A stretch of DNA of 64,000 bases from Prauserella alba (GCF_024171735.1 NZ_JAMTCH010000004.1:496001-560000); one strand, 5' to 3'. Positions 49,722 to 58,556 are shown, numbered from the stretch's first letter. Notes: generated from the sequence alone by a model not told the origin. Program-made: numbers and translations.

Positions 49722-50519
49722 TCAGCCGGCCGCACCCTCCAGTGCGGCCAAGTAGCCGTGGGACTGACCGGCGGCATTCGGGTGGTACGACTCGTCGACC
49801 GGCCACGTCACGCTGTGCAGCCACCAGTCGTCGGAACAGATCTCGTGACCGGTGAACTCGTCCCGGACGTCCACGAACGTGAAACCGGCGGCCGCGGCGC
49901 GCTCGGACGTGGTCTCCGCCAGCGCGTCGGCACCCGAGTTGATGGCCGCCCGCTTGGTGTCGCTCAGCCCGGCGTTGCAGGAACCTCCGATCTCGTAGAA
50001 GCGCGGGTAGCCGAGGACGAACACCTCGGCGTTCGGCGCGTTGGCCCTGATCTCGTCGTACACGCCGTCCAGCAGGCCCGGCAGCGTGGTGTCGACGTAC
50101 TCCTTGGCCTCGTCGACCCGGTCGATACAACCCTGGTCGAAGCTCGTCGTGCAATCGATCATGACGTCGACGAACCCGGCGTCGTTGCCGCCGACCGACA
50201 CCGTGACGACATCGGTGTCCGCGGAGAGCGCATCGGCCTGCGCGAGCACGTCGCCGGTGCGCGCCCCCAGGCAGGCCTCGAACTGGAAGTCGTTGATGCC
50301 ATTGGCGTCGGCGTAGAGCTGCGGGTGGGCGTTCGCGCTGCGCTTGCAGCCGCCCGAATCGCCGTAGTCACCTGCGCCGGCGCCACTGGAGTAGGAGTCG
50401 CCGAGGGCGACGTAACTGTCGTAGGCGGTCGCTTCCGCCGCACCCGCGGTGGTCGCACCACCGACCAGCGCCAGCGCCGCGATCGCCGCCGCGGCGGCGA
50501 TACGGGAACCTTTGACCAT
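49722..50519 (-). CDS. Secreted SGNH/GDSL esterase
   Basis: 265-residue secreted hydrolase. It has a signal peptide (VKGSRIAAAAAIAALALVGG, cleavage likely after AGAAEA). Block I is YVALGDSYSSGAGAG with the nucleophile Ser, block III VSVGGNDAGF with the oxyanion Asn, and block V DESYHPNAAGQ with the His. Six or so cysteines outside the signal (GGCKRS, FEACLGA, IDCTTSFDQGC, GGSCNAG, HEICSDD) would form disulfides, as in the Streptomyces lipase/esterase group. It lies between the carboxylase operator and the divergent TetR gene, but its role in that context is unclear. Confidence 0.88.
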   Translation of the reverse strand: MVKGSRIAAAAAIAALALVGGATTAGAAEATAYDSYVALGDSYSSGAGAGDYGDSGGCKRSANAHPQLYADANGINDFQFEACLGARTGDVLAQADALSADTDVVTVSVGGNDAGFVDVMIDCTTSFDQGCIDRVDEAKEYVDTTLPGLLDGVYDEIRANAPNAEVFVLGYPRFYEIGGSCNAGLSDTKRAAINSGADALAETTSERAAAAGFTFVDVRDEFTGHEICSDDWWLHSVTWPVDESYHPNAAGQSHGYLAALEGAAG

Positions 50520-50627
50520 CTGGGGCCGCCTTTCCGTTTGCCGTTGGCCGGTAGACGAATACCAGCGGAAACGGTCCGGAAAGGAGGGAAAGCGCCAGAG
50601 TTACCCCGCACGGTTCATATCGGAAGT

Positions 50628-50661
50628 CGGGATGAAGTTAGCGCTCGCTAACTTCATCCCG
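50628..50661. promoter_or_regulatory. 34-bp palindromic operator of the TetR gene
   Basis: CGGGATGAAGTTAGCG (50628-50643) and CGCTAACTTCATCCCG (50646-50661) are perfectly complementary around a CT centre. It ends 12 bp before the TetR start codon, so it covers the promoter and start region. The core GTTAGCG..CGCTAAC resembles the site in the carboxylase operator, pointing to one regulator for both. Confidence 0.82.
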
Positions 50662-50673
50662 TACAGTGACATC

Positions 50674-51285
50674 ATGATCCCCAGTGCAGCGACCTCTCCC
50701 GGCGGCGGGACGATACCGCCCGGCGGCGGGAAGCCGTCCCGGCGGGACCAGATCCTGACCGCCGCGGCGGAGCTGTTCGCTCAGCACGGATTCCGCGGCG
50801 TCGGAATCGACGACATCGGCGCCGCCGTCGGAATCACCGGCCCGGCACTATACCGCCACTTCCGCAGCAAGGATGCGATGTTGGGCGAAATGCTCACGGG
50901 CATCAGTGAATACCTGCTCGCGGGCGGCACCGAACGCGTCCGCCGATCCGGTGACGTCGATGCGATCCTCGCCGGTCTCGTGCGGTTCCACGTCGACTTC
51001 GCGTTGCAGCAACCCGCGCTGATCACCGTCCACGAACGCAGTCTCGCGAGCCTCGCCGACGAGGACCGCAGGCGCGTCCGCAGGCTGCAACGCCAGTACG
51101 TCGAGGTGTGGGTCACGGCACTGCGCGCGGCCGTCCCGCGCTTGGATGAACCCCACGCCCGCTCCGCGGCACACGCCGTGTTCGGCCTCATCAACTCCAC
51201 ACCGCACAACCGGCACCTGCCCCACGAGGACCTGGCCGAACTGCTCACCCGGCTCGCTCTCGGCGCGCTCTACGCGGCGAAATAG
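50674..51285 (+). CDS. TetR family regulator, probable controller of the leucine-catabolism operon
   Basis: 203-residue repressor. HTH residues about 24-68: ILTAAAELFAQHGFRGVGIDDIGAAVG, then ITGPALYRHFRSK. The first half closely resembles the first unit of the tandem-TetR at 18558 (VGINDIAAAAGITGPALYRHF). Mycobacteria keep a TetR gene beside accD1-accA1-fadE19 (Rv2506), and this gene lies close to the equivalent operon. ATG 50674 is preferred over in-frame ATG 50632, which lies inside the palindrome. The 34-bp palindrome directly before it indicates autoregulation. Confidence 0.87.
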   Translation: MIPSAATSPGGGTIPPGGGKPSRRDQILTAAAELFAQHGFRGVGIDDIGAAVGITGPALYRHFRSKDAMLGEMLTGISEYLLAGGTERVRRSGDVDAILAGLVRFHVDFALQQPALITVHERSLASLADEDRRRVRRLQRQYVEVWVTALRAAVPRLDEPHARSAAHAVFGLINSTPHNRHLPHEDLAELLTRLALGALYAAK

Positions 51286-51357
51286 ACCCCTCGTAGCTGC
51301 GCCGCGACGATGATCACCCCTGCGGGCGCACGACGATCACGGCGCTTCTGGTGTTTG

Positions 51358-51846
51358 ATGACACCCGTGCACGAGGAAGGAACGCCGTCGCGGCTCGTCG
51401 AAACCGCCCAGCGGGCGCTGCTCGCCATGCGGCTCGGCGACGACGCCGCTGCGATCGAAGCGGCAGCGCTCGAAGCGCTCGCCACCGACGACACGCGCGC
51501 GCTCATGCTGCTGTTGTTCGGCACCTGCAGCGAGATGGTCGCGACCCTCGGTGACGGGGGCGCCGCACCCGTCAAGGTGCAGGTCTTCGACTCCGAGGGC
51601 GAAGAGGTCGCGATCGACGACGCCGAGCCGCCCGTGCGCACCGCTGTCCGCACGCTGCTTGCCGAGGTCCACGGCAACACCGACGACGCCAGCCAGCAGC
51701 TGGAGATCGCACTCGCCAACGCCTCGCCGGACGAGGTGGAGAGCCTCATCGTGCAGGCACTGCGCTGGACCATGCGGCTGTCGACCGCGTGCCTGGAACG
51801 CGACCTGCCCGTCGAACCGTGGATCGCCGAGGCGCTGCTCGACTGA
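51358..51846 (+). CDS. Conserved helical protein of unknown function
   Basis: 162-residue acidic, mostly helical protein; I do not recognise a family. It is rich in Ala/Leu/Glu/Asp with no Cys motif, signal peptide or membrane helix. Segments such as LVETAQRALLAMRLGDDAAAIEAAALEALA and SLIVQALRWTMRLSTACLERDLPVEPWIAEALLD suggest a small TPR-like or helix-bundle fold. ATG 51358 has no clear Shine-Dalgarno; GTG 51367 is an alternative. It stands alone between a TetR gene and a PucR gene, with a hairpin repeat 20 bp after its stop. Confidence 0.6.
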   Translation: MTPVHEEGTPSRLVETAQRALLAMRLGDDAAAIEAAALEALATDDTRALMLLLFGTCSEMVATLGDGGAAPVKVQVFDSEGEEVAIDDAEPPVRTAVRTLLAEVHGNTDDASQQLEIALANASPDEVESLIVQALRWTMRLSTACLERDLPVEPWIAEALLD

Positions 51847-51865
51847 GTTCCTGGCGCGTCCTCAT

Positions 51866-51918
51866 GCCCCCAGGGGCACTTTGGTTGCACTGAATGCAAC
51901 CAACGTGCCCCTGGGGGC
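51866..51918. repeat. Long hairpin repeat related to the one at 29484
   Basis: GCCCCCAGGGGCAC-T-TTGGTTGCA pairs with TGCAACCAA-C-GTGCCCCTGGGGGC over a 5-nt loop: 23 pairs with one mismatch. The arms resemble GCCCCCAAGGGCAC.TTGGGTGCAC at 29484-29508. It is placed 20 bp after a stop codon and 40 bp before the next gene, so it may act as a terminator. Confidence 0.8.
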
Positions 51919-51958
51919 TCCACATAGATCGACACAGGCATCGGGTGCCTCCGGCGGT

Positions 51959-53560
51959 ATGCTCGCCGTCCATGATGAGCAGCAGGTCCGCGAGCCGATG
52001 ATCGCCGTCCGCACGGTCGTCGACCGCGTCGGGCCGACGTTGCTCCACGCGCTGCACCTGCCGGACGAGTCTGCCGCGGTCGCCGACGTCGTCATCGCCG
52101 AACCCGCCGCCGCGACGAACCCGGGGGCCGGCGACCTCGTCCTCGGCGTCGCCGTGCCGGACGCGACCGCCGCCGTGACGCTGTTGAAGGACTCCGCAGG
52201 TCGCGAGGCGACGGCGGTGCTGGTCAAAGCACCGATCGCGCAGCAGTCCGCCGTACGCGGGGCGGCGCGGCGCGCCGGCATCGGGTTGATCGAGGTGCAC
52301 GAGGCCACCGCGTGGGCCCAGCTCGTCTGGCTGCTGCGCACCGTGCTGGACGCCGAGGCCGACGAGTCCGAGACCCTCGAGGCGGACCCGGCGGCGGGCG
52401 ACCTGTTCCGGCTGGCCGACGCCGTGGCCTCGGTCGTCGACGCGCCCGTGACGATCGAGGACACGAACTCCCGCGTGCTGGCGTACTCGGCGCGGCAGGA
52501 CCTCACCGACCCCGCGCGCGTGGCCACCATCGTCGGCAGGCGCATCCCCGACGACGTGCTGGCCCGCTTCCGGTCCCGCGGCGTTTTCCGTGACCTCACC
52601 CGCGGCAGGCAGACGATCTTCGTGCCGGGGCAGAAGGACGGCACGCTGCCACGTCTCATCGCGCCGGTGCGCATGGGCGGTGAGCTGCTCGGATCGATGT
52701 GGGCCGTCGTCGACGGCCCGGTACCGGACGAACGCGCCGCTGCCTTCGCCGACACCGCCCCGGTCGTGGCGCTGCACCTGTTGCGGCGCCGGGCACACGC
52801 CGACGTCCGCCGCCGCGCCTACGCCGAGGTGCTGCGGGAACTCCTGCACGGCGAGGCAGGACCGCGCAAGGCCGTCGCCGAGCTGGGCCTGACCGAGCAG
52901 CCGCACCGCGTCGTGGTCATCGACACTCCCGGCGGCGACACGCTCGACGGCGAAGGCATGCGGCTGGCGCTGCTCGAACGGCTGTCCCAGGGCATCGGCC
53001 GCCAGCCCGTCGCAGCCGAACACGCGGGCCTGCTGTACGCGGTCGTGCCGGAACACGGGGGCGCGGGCACCTGGCCGCAACTGCGGACGGCGCTCGACGA
53101 CATGCAGGCGGGCCCGAAGGCGGGGGAACTCCACGCGGCCGCAGGCGGCGCCTACGAGCTCGGCGACATGCCGGCGTCGCGGGCCGAGGCCGACGAAGCG
53201 CTGGGCCTGCTGCGGTCCGGCGTCGTGCCGGGACGCACCGTCACGTTCGACGAGGTGTGGACCCCGCTCACGCTGCACCGCACCGCCACCGCAGCCCGGG
53301 CGGCCAACGTGACGGGCCTCGGCCCGCTCCGCATCCTCCTCGACCACGATCAGGCGCAGGGCACCGAGTACGTCGACACGCTCTACCACTGGCTGCGTCA
53401 TCCCGGTGATCCGCGCAGTGCGGCCGCCGCGCTGCAGGTGCACCCCAACACGCTGCGATACCGCATGCGCAAACTGCTCGACCTCGCCGGTCTCGACCTC
53501 GACGATCCCGACGTGCGGCTGGCGCTCGTCGCACAGCTGCTCACCCTGCGCTGGTCGTGA
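51959..53560 (+). CDS. PucR-type transcriptional regulator
   Basis: 533-residue regulator. The N-terminal part (about 1-130) is a PucR/GGDEF-associated sensory domain, the middle (about 145-280) a GAF-like region (DAVASVVDAPVTIEDTNSRVLAYS), and the C-terminus the PucR helix-turn-helix (YHWLRHPGDPRSAAAALQVHPNTLRYRMRKLLDLAGLDLDDP, read as consecutive short pieces). Such proteins control purine, amine or alcohol catabolism. ATG 51959 was used; ATG 51998 in frame is a reasonable shorter start. No target operon is next to it: the downstream oxidoreductase is convergent. Confidence 0.85.
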   Translation: MLAVHDEQQVREPMIAVRTVVDRVGPTLLHALHLPDESAAVADVVIAEPAAATNPGAGDLVLGVAVPDATAAVTLLKDSAGREATAVLVKAPIAQQSAVRGAARRAGIGLIEVHEATAWAQLVWLLRTVLDAEADESETLEADPAAGDLFRLADAVASVVDAPVTIEDTNSRVLAYSARQDLTDPARVATIVGRRIPDDVLARFRSRGVFRDLTRGRQTIFVPGQKDGTLPRLIAPVRMGGELLGSMWAVVDGPVPDERAAAFADTAPVVALHLLRRRAHADVRRRAYAEVLRELLHGEAGPRKAVAELGLTEQPHRVVVIDTPGGDTLDGEGMRLALLERLSQGIGRQPVAAEHAGLLYAVVPEHGGAGTWPQLRTALDDMQAGPKAGELHAAAGGAYELGDMPASRAEADEALGLLRSGVVPGRTVTFDEVWTPLTLHRTATAARAANVTGLGPLRILLDHDQAQGTEYVDTLYHWLRHPGDPRSAAAALQVHPNTLRYRMRKLLDLAGLDLDDPDVRLALVAQLLTLRWS

Positions 53561-53587
53561 CCGCCACGACCGGGCGCGGGCCCGCCG

Positions 53588-54547
53588 TCACGGGTTCACG
53601 GCGAGCAGGGTCTTTCCCGCCACGGTGCGCGCATCGATGGCCGCGTGCGCGTCGGCCGCGCGTTCCAGCGGGTGGATCGCACCGATCCGGGGCCGCAGCC
53701 GCCCCGCCGCCACCTCCGCGAGGGCGTCTCGTGCGCACGTGTGCAGCGTCTCCGGGGTGGCGTCGAGTCCGCCGGTGACGGTGACGCCCCGCGTCTCCGC
53801 CTCCTCGGGAGAGATGCCGGTCGTGACTCCACTCGCCGCGCCGTGGACGATCATCCGGCCACCGGGTGCGAGCAGGCCGAACGCCGCGCGCCCGATGTCG
53901 CCCCCGACCCCGTCGTAGACGACATCCACGCCGCCCGGCCCTTCCCGGACCTCGTCCGTCCAGTGTGGATCGAGATAGTCGACGGCGTATGACGCGCCCG
54001 CGTCCAGCGCGAGCCGGCGTTTCCGCTCCCCACCCGCGGCGGCGACCACGACCGCCCCGGCTCCGACCGCGAGCTGCACGAGCAGGCCGCCCACTCCGCC
54101 CGAGGCCGCCTCGACGAGCACCCGCTCGCCGGGGCCGGGGGCCGCGCCGCGGTGCAGGAGCATCGCGGTGCGCCCGTCGGCGAGCACCGCGACGGCCTCC
54201 GGCATCGACACGCCGCCCGGCACGGGAAGGAGCCGATCCGCGGCGGCGACAGCGTGCTCGGCGTAGCCGCCACTGCCCGAGAGCCCGCTCACCACGCGGG
54301 CACCGACGAGCGCATGGTCGACCCCGCCGCCCGTCCGGGACACCACGCCCCCGACACCGTTACCGGGAACGAGCGGCGGCTCCCACGCGATCGGCCCACG
54401 GCCGGCACGCAGCTGCGTCTCGACGAACGTGATGCCCGCGTACTCGACGTCGATCAGCACCTCACCGCGTCCGGGTTCCGGCGTTTCCGCCTCTCCCGGT
54501 TGCAGCACCTCCGGTCCGCCCTGCTTCGTCCACCACACCGCTCGCAT
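53588..54547 (-). CDS. Quinone oxidoreductase-like MDR protein
   Basis: 319-residue medium-chain reductase. MRAVWWTKQGGPEVLQPGEAETPEP opens the GroES-like domain. VEYAGITFVETQLRAGRG replaces the zinc-binding region of alcohol dehydrogenases, and VLVEAASGGVGGLLVQLAVGAGAVVVAAAGG is the NADPH-binding Rossmann motif. No zinc ligands are seen, so it is a zeta-crystallin-like quinone or enone reductase with unknown substrate. AAGGTGG precedes ATG 54547. It is divergent from the alanine dehydrogenase gene across 250 bp containing short repeats. Confidence 0.87.
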   Translation of the reverse strand: MRAVWWTKQGGPEVLQPGEAETPEPGRGEVLIDVEYAGITFVETQLRAGRGPIAWEPPLVPGNGVGGVVSRTGGGVDHALVGARVVSGLSGSGGYAEHAVAAADRLLPVPGGVSMPEAVAVLADGRTAMLLHRGAAPGPGERVLVEAASGGVGGLLVQLAVGAGAVVVAAAGGERKRRLALDAGASYAVDYLDPHWTDEVREGPGGVDVVYDGVGGDIGRAAFGLLAPGGRMIVHGAASGVTTGISPEEAETRGVTVTGGLDATPETLHTCARDALAEVAAGRLRPRIGAIHPLERAADAHAAIDARTVAGKTLLAVNP

Positions 54548-54687
54548 GCCGACCACCTTGCGATCTCGAGTGAACTAGAGGTCAACGTGTTGTCATCCTA
54601 GAACCACAGCGTGAGCCGATAATTGTTCTTGCAGCACGATGACACCGCCGTCCGGGTGGTTCACCGTGGTCGGAGACACCATTCCAA

Positions 54688-54736
54688 CAAGACTCCATTC
54701 CCACCAGGCCCGTTCCCACAAGACCCCGTTCTCACA
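54688..54736. repeat. Three imperfect 16-bp direct repeats upstream of ald
   Basis: The unit AAGAC(T/C)CC(A/G)TTCCCAC occurs three times in succession, with the middle copy diverged (AGGCCCGTTCCCAC). The array ends about 60 bp before the alanine dehydrogenase start. In several actinobacteria an Lrp/AldR regulator binds repeated sites before ald; whether these repeats do that job is unknown. Confidence 0.5.
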
Positions 54737-54798
54737 AGGAAACGGAACCGACGTGCGCCGGCCCGACCGGACTGGCGCCCGCCACCGAGGAGGAAGCC

Positions 54799-55905
54799 GT
54801 GCGCATCGCCGTCCCGAAGGAAGTCAAGAAGCACGAGTACCGGGTTGCCCTGACCCCGGCGGGAGCACACGAGCTGACCGCGCGTGGCCATCAGGTCTAC
54901 GTGGAGGCGGGCGCCGGACTCGGTTCGGCGGTCCGGGACGAGGAGTACGTGTCGGCGGGCGCGAAGATCCTGCCCACCGCCGACGACGCGTGGTCCGAGG
55001 GTGACGTCGTGCTGAAGGTCAAGGAGCCGATCAGCGAGGAGTACGGCAGGCTGCGCTCGAACCAGGTGCTGTTCACCTACCTGCACCTGGCCGCGGACCG
55101 GGCGCTGACGGAGGCACTGATGGCCGCGGGCACGACCTCGATCGCGTACGAGACGGTGCAGCTGCCCAACGGGACACTGCCGCTGCTGGCGCCGATGTCG
55201 GAGGTCGCGGGCAGGTTGGCTCCGCAGGTGGGCGCGTACTCGCTGATGCAGCCCGGCGGGGGCCGCGGCGTGTTGATCGGCGGCGTCCCCGGTGTGCACC
55301 CGGCGCGGGTGGTCGTGATCGGCGGCGGCGTGGCGGGCCTGAACGCCGCGCGCATCGCGCTGGGGCTCGGTGCCGATGTCGAGGTCCTGGACACGAACGT
55401 CGACCGGCTGCGCCAGATCGACAGCGACTTCGGCGGGCGGATCCGCACGGTGACGTCCAACGCGTTCTCGCTCGAACAGGCCGTGCTGGAGGCCGACCTG
55501 GTGGTCGGCGCCGTGCTCGTGGCCGGAGCGAAGGCTCCGAAGCTCGTCTCGAACGACCTCGTGGCACGGATGAAGCCGGGCAGTGTGCTGGTGGACATCT
55601 CGATCGACCAGGGCGGCTGCTTCGCCGATTCCCGTCCGACGACGCACGACGAGCCGACCTACCGGGTCCACGACTCCGTGTTCTACTGCGTGGCCAACAT
55701 GCCGGGCGCGGTGCCGAGGACGTCCACCTACGGCCTGACGAACGTGACGCTGCCGTACGTGCTGCGGCTCGCCGAGGACGGCTGGGAGGGTGCGCTGCGT
55801 GCGGACCCGAACCTCGCCAAGGGGCTCAACACACACGCGGGCGCACTGACGAACGAACCGGTGGCGACGGCCCACGACCTCACCTACACGCCCGCCGACC
55901 TGTGA
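54799..55905 (+). CDS. ald: Alanine dehydrogenase
   Basis: 368-residue enzyme reversibly converting L-alanine to pyruvate and ammonia with NAD. RIAVPKEVKKHEYRVALTP binds substrate with its Arg. Catalytic Lys (VVLKVKEP) and His (TYLHLAAD) are present. VVVIGGGVAGLNAARIALGLGADVEVLD is the NAD-binding motif. DQGGCFADSRPTTHDEPTY and YCVANMPGAVPRTST are the family signatures. Length is normal. GTG 54799 has GAGGAGGA in front. A hairpin terminator follows at 55952-55989. Confidence 0.95.
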   Translation: MRIAVPKEVKKHEYRVALTPAGAHELTARGHQVYVEAGAGLGSAVRDEEYVSAGAKILPTADDAWSEGDVVLKVKEPISEEYGRLRSNQVLFTYLHLAADRALTEALMAAGTTSIAYETVQLPNGTLPLLAPMSEVAGRLAPQVGAYSLMQPGGGRGVLIGGVPGVHPARVVVIGGGVAGLNAARIALGLGADVEVLDTNVDRLRQIDSDFGGRIRTVTSNAFSLEQAVLEADLVVGAVLVAGAKAPKLVSNDLVARMKPGSVLVDISIDQGGCFADSRPTTHDEPTYRVHDSVFYCVANMPGAVPRTSTYGLTNVTLPYVLRLAEDGWEGALRADPNLAKGLNTHAGALTNEPVATAHDLTYTPADL

Positions 55906-55951
55906 CCAGGCCATCCAGTGACGCGGTGACCCGGCCATTCGGTGATCCGGC

Positions 55952-55989
55952 GCCGTGGGCCGGTGTTCGCCCGGACGCCGGCCCACGGC
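55952..55989. terminator. Hairpin terminator after ald
   Basis: GCCGTGGGCCGG (55952-55963) pairs perfectly with CCGGCCCACGGC (55978-55989) over a 14-nt loop, 46 bp after the alanine dehydrogenase stop. Confidence 0.8.
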
Positions 55990-56145
55990 CGTACCGAACC
56001 ACCGGATACCGGCTGCGATCACACAGGGTGTGCAGCTGAGTCCGAGGTCTGCCGGCGAAGCCCTCCGGCGTGGGCCGCGATCGACCCCGGCGAACCGAGG
56101 CCGTGCGGCAGGGCAAAGGTGACTGCGCAGCGTCACACGACTAGG

Positions 56146-56190
56146 GGCGGCCCGCTCAACCAGCCTGGGGGTCACCGGGAGCGGGCCGCC
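56146..56190. other. Isolated 12-bp perfect hairpin in a gene-free gap
   Basis: GGCGGCCCGCTC (56146-56157) pairs with GAGCGGGCCGCC (56179-56190) across 21 nt. It lies in the 657-bp gap between ald and the ABC ATPase gene, far from both ends. A poly-T run (TTTTTTG near 56250) follows about 60 bp later. The remainder of the gap shows no convincing gene. Confidence 0.5.
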
Positions 56191-56562
56191 ACGTACCAGC
56201 TTAGGTCGTCGGTCGACGCTTCGCCGCCCCGGGGTCGGCAAGTCTTCAGGTTTTTTGTTCACAAGCCCCACCAGTGTCCCGTCAAGGCTTGACTTGACGC
56301 ACGGTGAATGCCGACAGGAACACCCAGAGTAACCGTTTCCGGGCACCGCTCCGGGATTTCAACCGCGAATCACCCAACCTCCCCACCTGCAGCACAGGGC
56401 ATGCGGCAGGATGGCGACCGCCACCGTGACGGGGCGCCCGTTCGCGAGCGCCGCGGACGCCCTCGCCCGCCAGACGGACGAGGGGCGCGCATCACCGTCA
56501 CGCGGCGCGACCGCACGCCAGGCGCGGTCGCAGGGGCCACAGCGCACCAAAGGGGATGGACA

Positions 56563-57642
56563 ATGCACGACGGCAGTGGCCGCATCGCGGTGCAGAACCT
56601 CACCAAACAGTTCGGGGCCGTGACGGCGGTCCAGAACCTGAGCTTCACCGTGGAACCGGGTTCGGTCACGGGGTTCCTCGGACCGAACGGCGCGGGGAAA
56701 ACGACGACCCTGCGCATGTTGCTCGGACTGGTGACACCGACATCGGGTGCGGCGACGATCAACGGACGCCCGTACACCCAGCTCGGCAACCCGGCGCGGG
56801 TCGTCGGGTCGGTACTGGAGAACGAGGGCTTCCACCCGAAGCGCACGGCGCGGAACCACCTGCGGGTGTACGCGGCCGCGATCGGCGTTCCGGATCAGCG
56901 CGTGGACGAGATGCTGGGGATGGTCGGACTCACCCCCGCGGCGGACCGTCCTGCGGGCGGCTACTCGCTCGGCATGCGGCAGCGACTGTCACTCGCGACC
57001 GCGCTCCTCGGGGATCCGCAGGTGCTGGTGCTGGACGAGCCGTCCAACGGCCTCGACCCGGAGGGCATCGCGTGGCTGCGCGGATTCCTGCAGTCGTTCG
57101 CCAAGCAGGGCCGCACGGTGCTGGTGTCGAGCCACCTGCTTTCCGAGGTTGAGCAGATGATCGACCAGGTCGTCATCGTCAGCGCGGGCATGACGCGCTA
57201 CTACGGCCCGCTGGAGCAGCTGCGCGCCTCGCAGCGTTCCCGCGTGCTGGTGCAGCCCGCGGACGCTAACGCGCTCGTGACGGCGCTGCGCGAGGCGGGT
57301 ATCGGCGAGGTGCAGCCCGCCCACGACGGCCGGGTGGCCGTGACGAACGCGGGCGTGCAGCAGATCGGTGACGTCGCTGCGAAGGCGGGGGTGGCCGTCT
57401 ACGGCATGGAAGAGGAGAAGGCCGACCTCGAGCAGCTGTTCTTCCAGATGACGAGCCCGCAGTACGCCGGGGGCCCGCCGCCGAACGGGCAACCGCCCCA
57501 GCAACCACCACAGCCACCGCAGCAACCGCCGGGGCCGCCACCCGGCTTCCCGCCGGGGCCGCAGGCCGGCCCGCCGCAGAATCCGTATCAGGCACCGGGC
57601 TACCAGCAGCCGGGCCAGCAAGGCTGGGGAGGTGGCCAGTGA
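56563..57642 (+). CDS. ABC transporter ATP-binding protein with Pro/Gln-rich tail
   Basis: 359-residue ATPase. Walker A is GPNGAGKTT, the signature YSLGMRQRLSLA, Walker B VLVLDEPSNGLDPEG, and the switch His is in SSHLLSEVEQ. About residues 1-300 match DrrA/BcrA-type ATPases. The last 55 residues are a low-complexity tail of Pro, Gln and Gly (PPNGQPPQQPPQPPQQPPGP and similar), unusual for an ABC ATPase. ATG 56563 has AAAGGGG about 8 bp upstream. Its stop overlaps the permease start region, so the two form a two-gene exporter, perhaps for a peptide or antibiotic; substrate unknown. Confidence 0.88.
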   Translation: MHDGSGRIAVQNLTKQFGAVTAVQNLSFTVEPGSVTGFLGPNGAGKTTTLRMLLGLVTPTSGAATINGRPYTQLGNPARVVGSVLENEGFHPKRTARNHLRVYAAAIGVPDQRVDEMLGMVGLTPAADRPAGGYSLGMRQRLSLATALLGDPQVLVLDEPSNGLDPEGIAWLRGFLQSFAKQGRTVLVSSHLLSEVEQMIDQVVIVSAGMTRYYGPLEQLRASQRSRVLVQPADANALVTALREAGIGEVQPAHDGRVAVTNAGVQQIGDVAAKAGVAVYGMEEEKADLEQLFFQMTSPQYAGGPPPNGQPPQQPPQPPQQPPGPPPGFPPGPQAGPPQNPYQAPGYQQPGQQGWGGGQ

Positions 57643-58529
57643 TGGGTAACCTGATCAAGGCCGAGATGCGCAAGATCCTCACCACGAAGAGCTGGTGGGG
57701 CCTGCTCATCCCGACGATGGTGCTCGCCCTGCTGTTCGCACTGGGCTGGGGCGCGATCACCAACGACATCAACGACTACCTCGGCAGCAGCGACGCGCAG
57801 GAACTCGGGCGTGCGGCCGGCGTGGAGGTCACGACGCTGCCCGTCGGCCTGCTGGCGCTCGCCCACGGGATCAACATCGGACTGCTGTTCCCGCTGATCC
57901 TCGGGATCCTCGCGATCGCGGGCGAGTACGGCAAGAAGACGATCACGACGACGTTCCTCACGGCGCCGAACCGCGTCTCCGCCCTCAGCGCGAAGATGAT
58001 CACCTACATCCTGTGGGGCGCCATCTACGGTGTGGTCATCGTCGGGTTCGCCAGCCTCGGCACGGTGATCACGGTCGACTCGCCGGGAATTCCCGACGCC
58101 GGTTACTGGATGGGCATCCTCGGCGCGGGTGTACTGGCTTCGATCCTGGCGACGCTGTTCGGTGTGGGCCTCGGCGCGCTGTGGAACAGCACCATCGGCG
58201 CGACGGTGACGTCCATCATCTGGATCCTGATCGTCGAGAACCTCCTCGTGCTCGTCATGTGGGGCTGGGGCGGCATATCGTGGCTCGGGGGTGTCCTGCC
58301 CAACGGCACGCTGAACGGCATCGTCGGTGCGATCGGCGCCGAGGCCTTCGGCGCCGCCGGTGCGGCCGTGCCCGACACGATCGACGACGAAGCGGTGTGG
58401 CTCATGCAGTACACCGCGGGCGCACCGGGTGCGTTCTCGTGGTGGGCCTCCGCGCTGATCTTCATCGCCTGGGCCATGCTGCTGTTCGGCGGAGGCTGGG
58501 CGGCCAACCAGAAGCGCGACATCACATAG
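57642..58529 (+). CDS. ABC-2 type permease
   Basis: 295-residue membrane protein with six hydrophobic segments and a large extracellular loop after the first one, the form of ABC-2 permeases (GNLIKAEMRKILTTKSWWGLLIPTM opens it). EYGKKTITTTFLTAPNRVSALSAKMITY is the cytoplasmic coupling region. It pairs with the ATPase encoded immediately upstream. ATG 57642 and GTG 57639 share the ribosome site GGAGG (57628-57632); ATG is used here. The fused ABC exporter gene begins 27 bp later and may be in the same operon. Confidence 0.87.
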   Translation: MGNLIKAEMRKILTTKSWWGLLIPTMVLALLFALGWGAITNDINDYLGSSDAQELGRAAGVEVTTLPVGLLALAHGINIGLLFPLILGILAIAGEYGKKTITTTFLTAPNRVSALSAKMITYILWGAIYGVVIVGFASLGTVITVDSPGIPDAGYWMGILGAGVLASILATLFGVGLGALWNSTIGATVTSIIWILIVENLLVLVMWGWGGISWLGGVLPNGTLNGIVGAIGAEAFGAAGAAVPDTIDDEAVWLMQYTAGAPGAFSWWASALIFIAWAMLLFGGGWAANQKRDIT

Positions 58530-58556
58530 CAGGAAGTCGACGAGGAGGAGCCGGGA

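Noticed and set aside
56146-56190. Possible tRNA or riboswitch in the gap before the ABC genes
   Set aside because: It is a single 12-bp stem with no cloverleaf arms, T-loop or known riboswitch core; only a plain hairpin can be supported.
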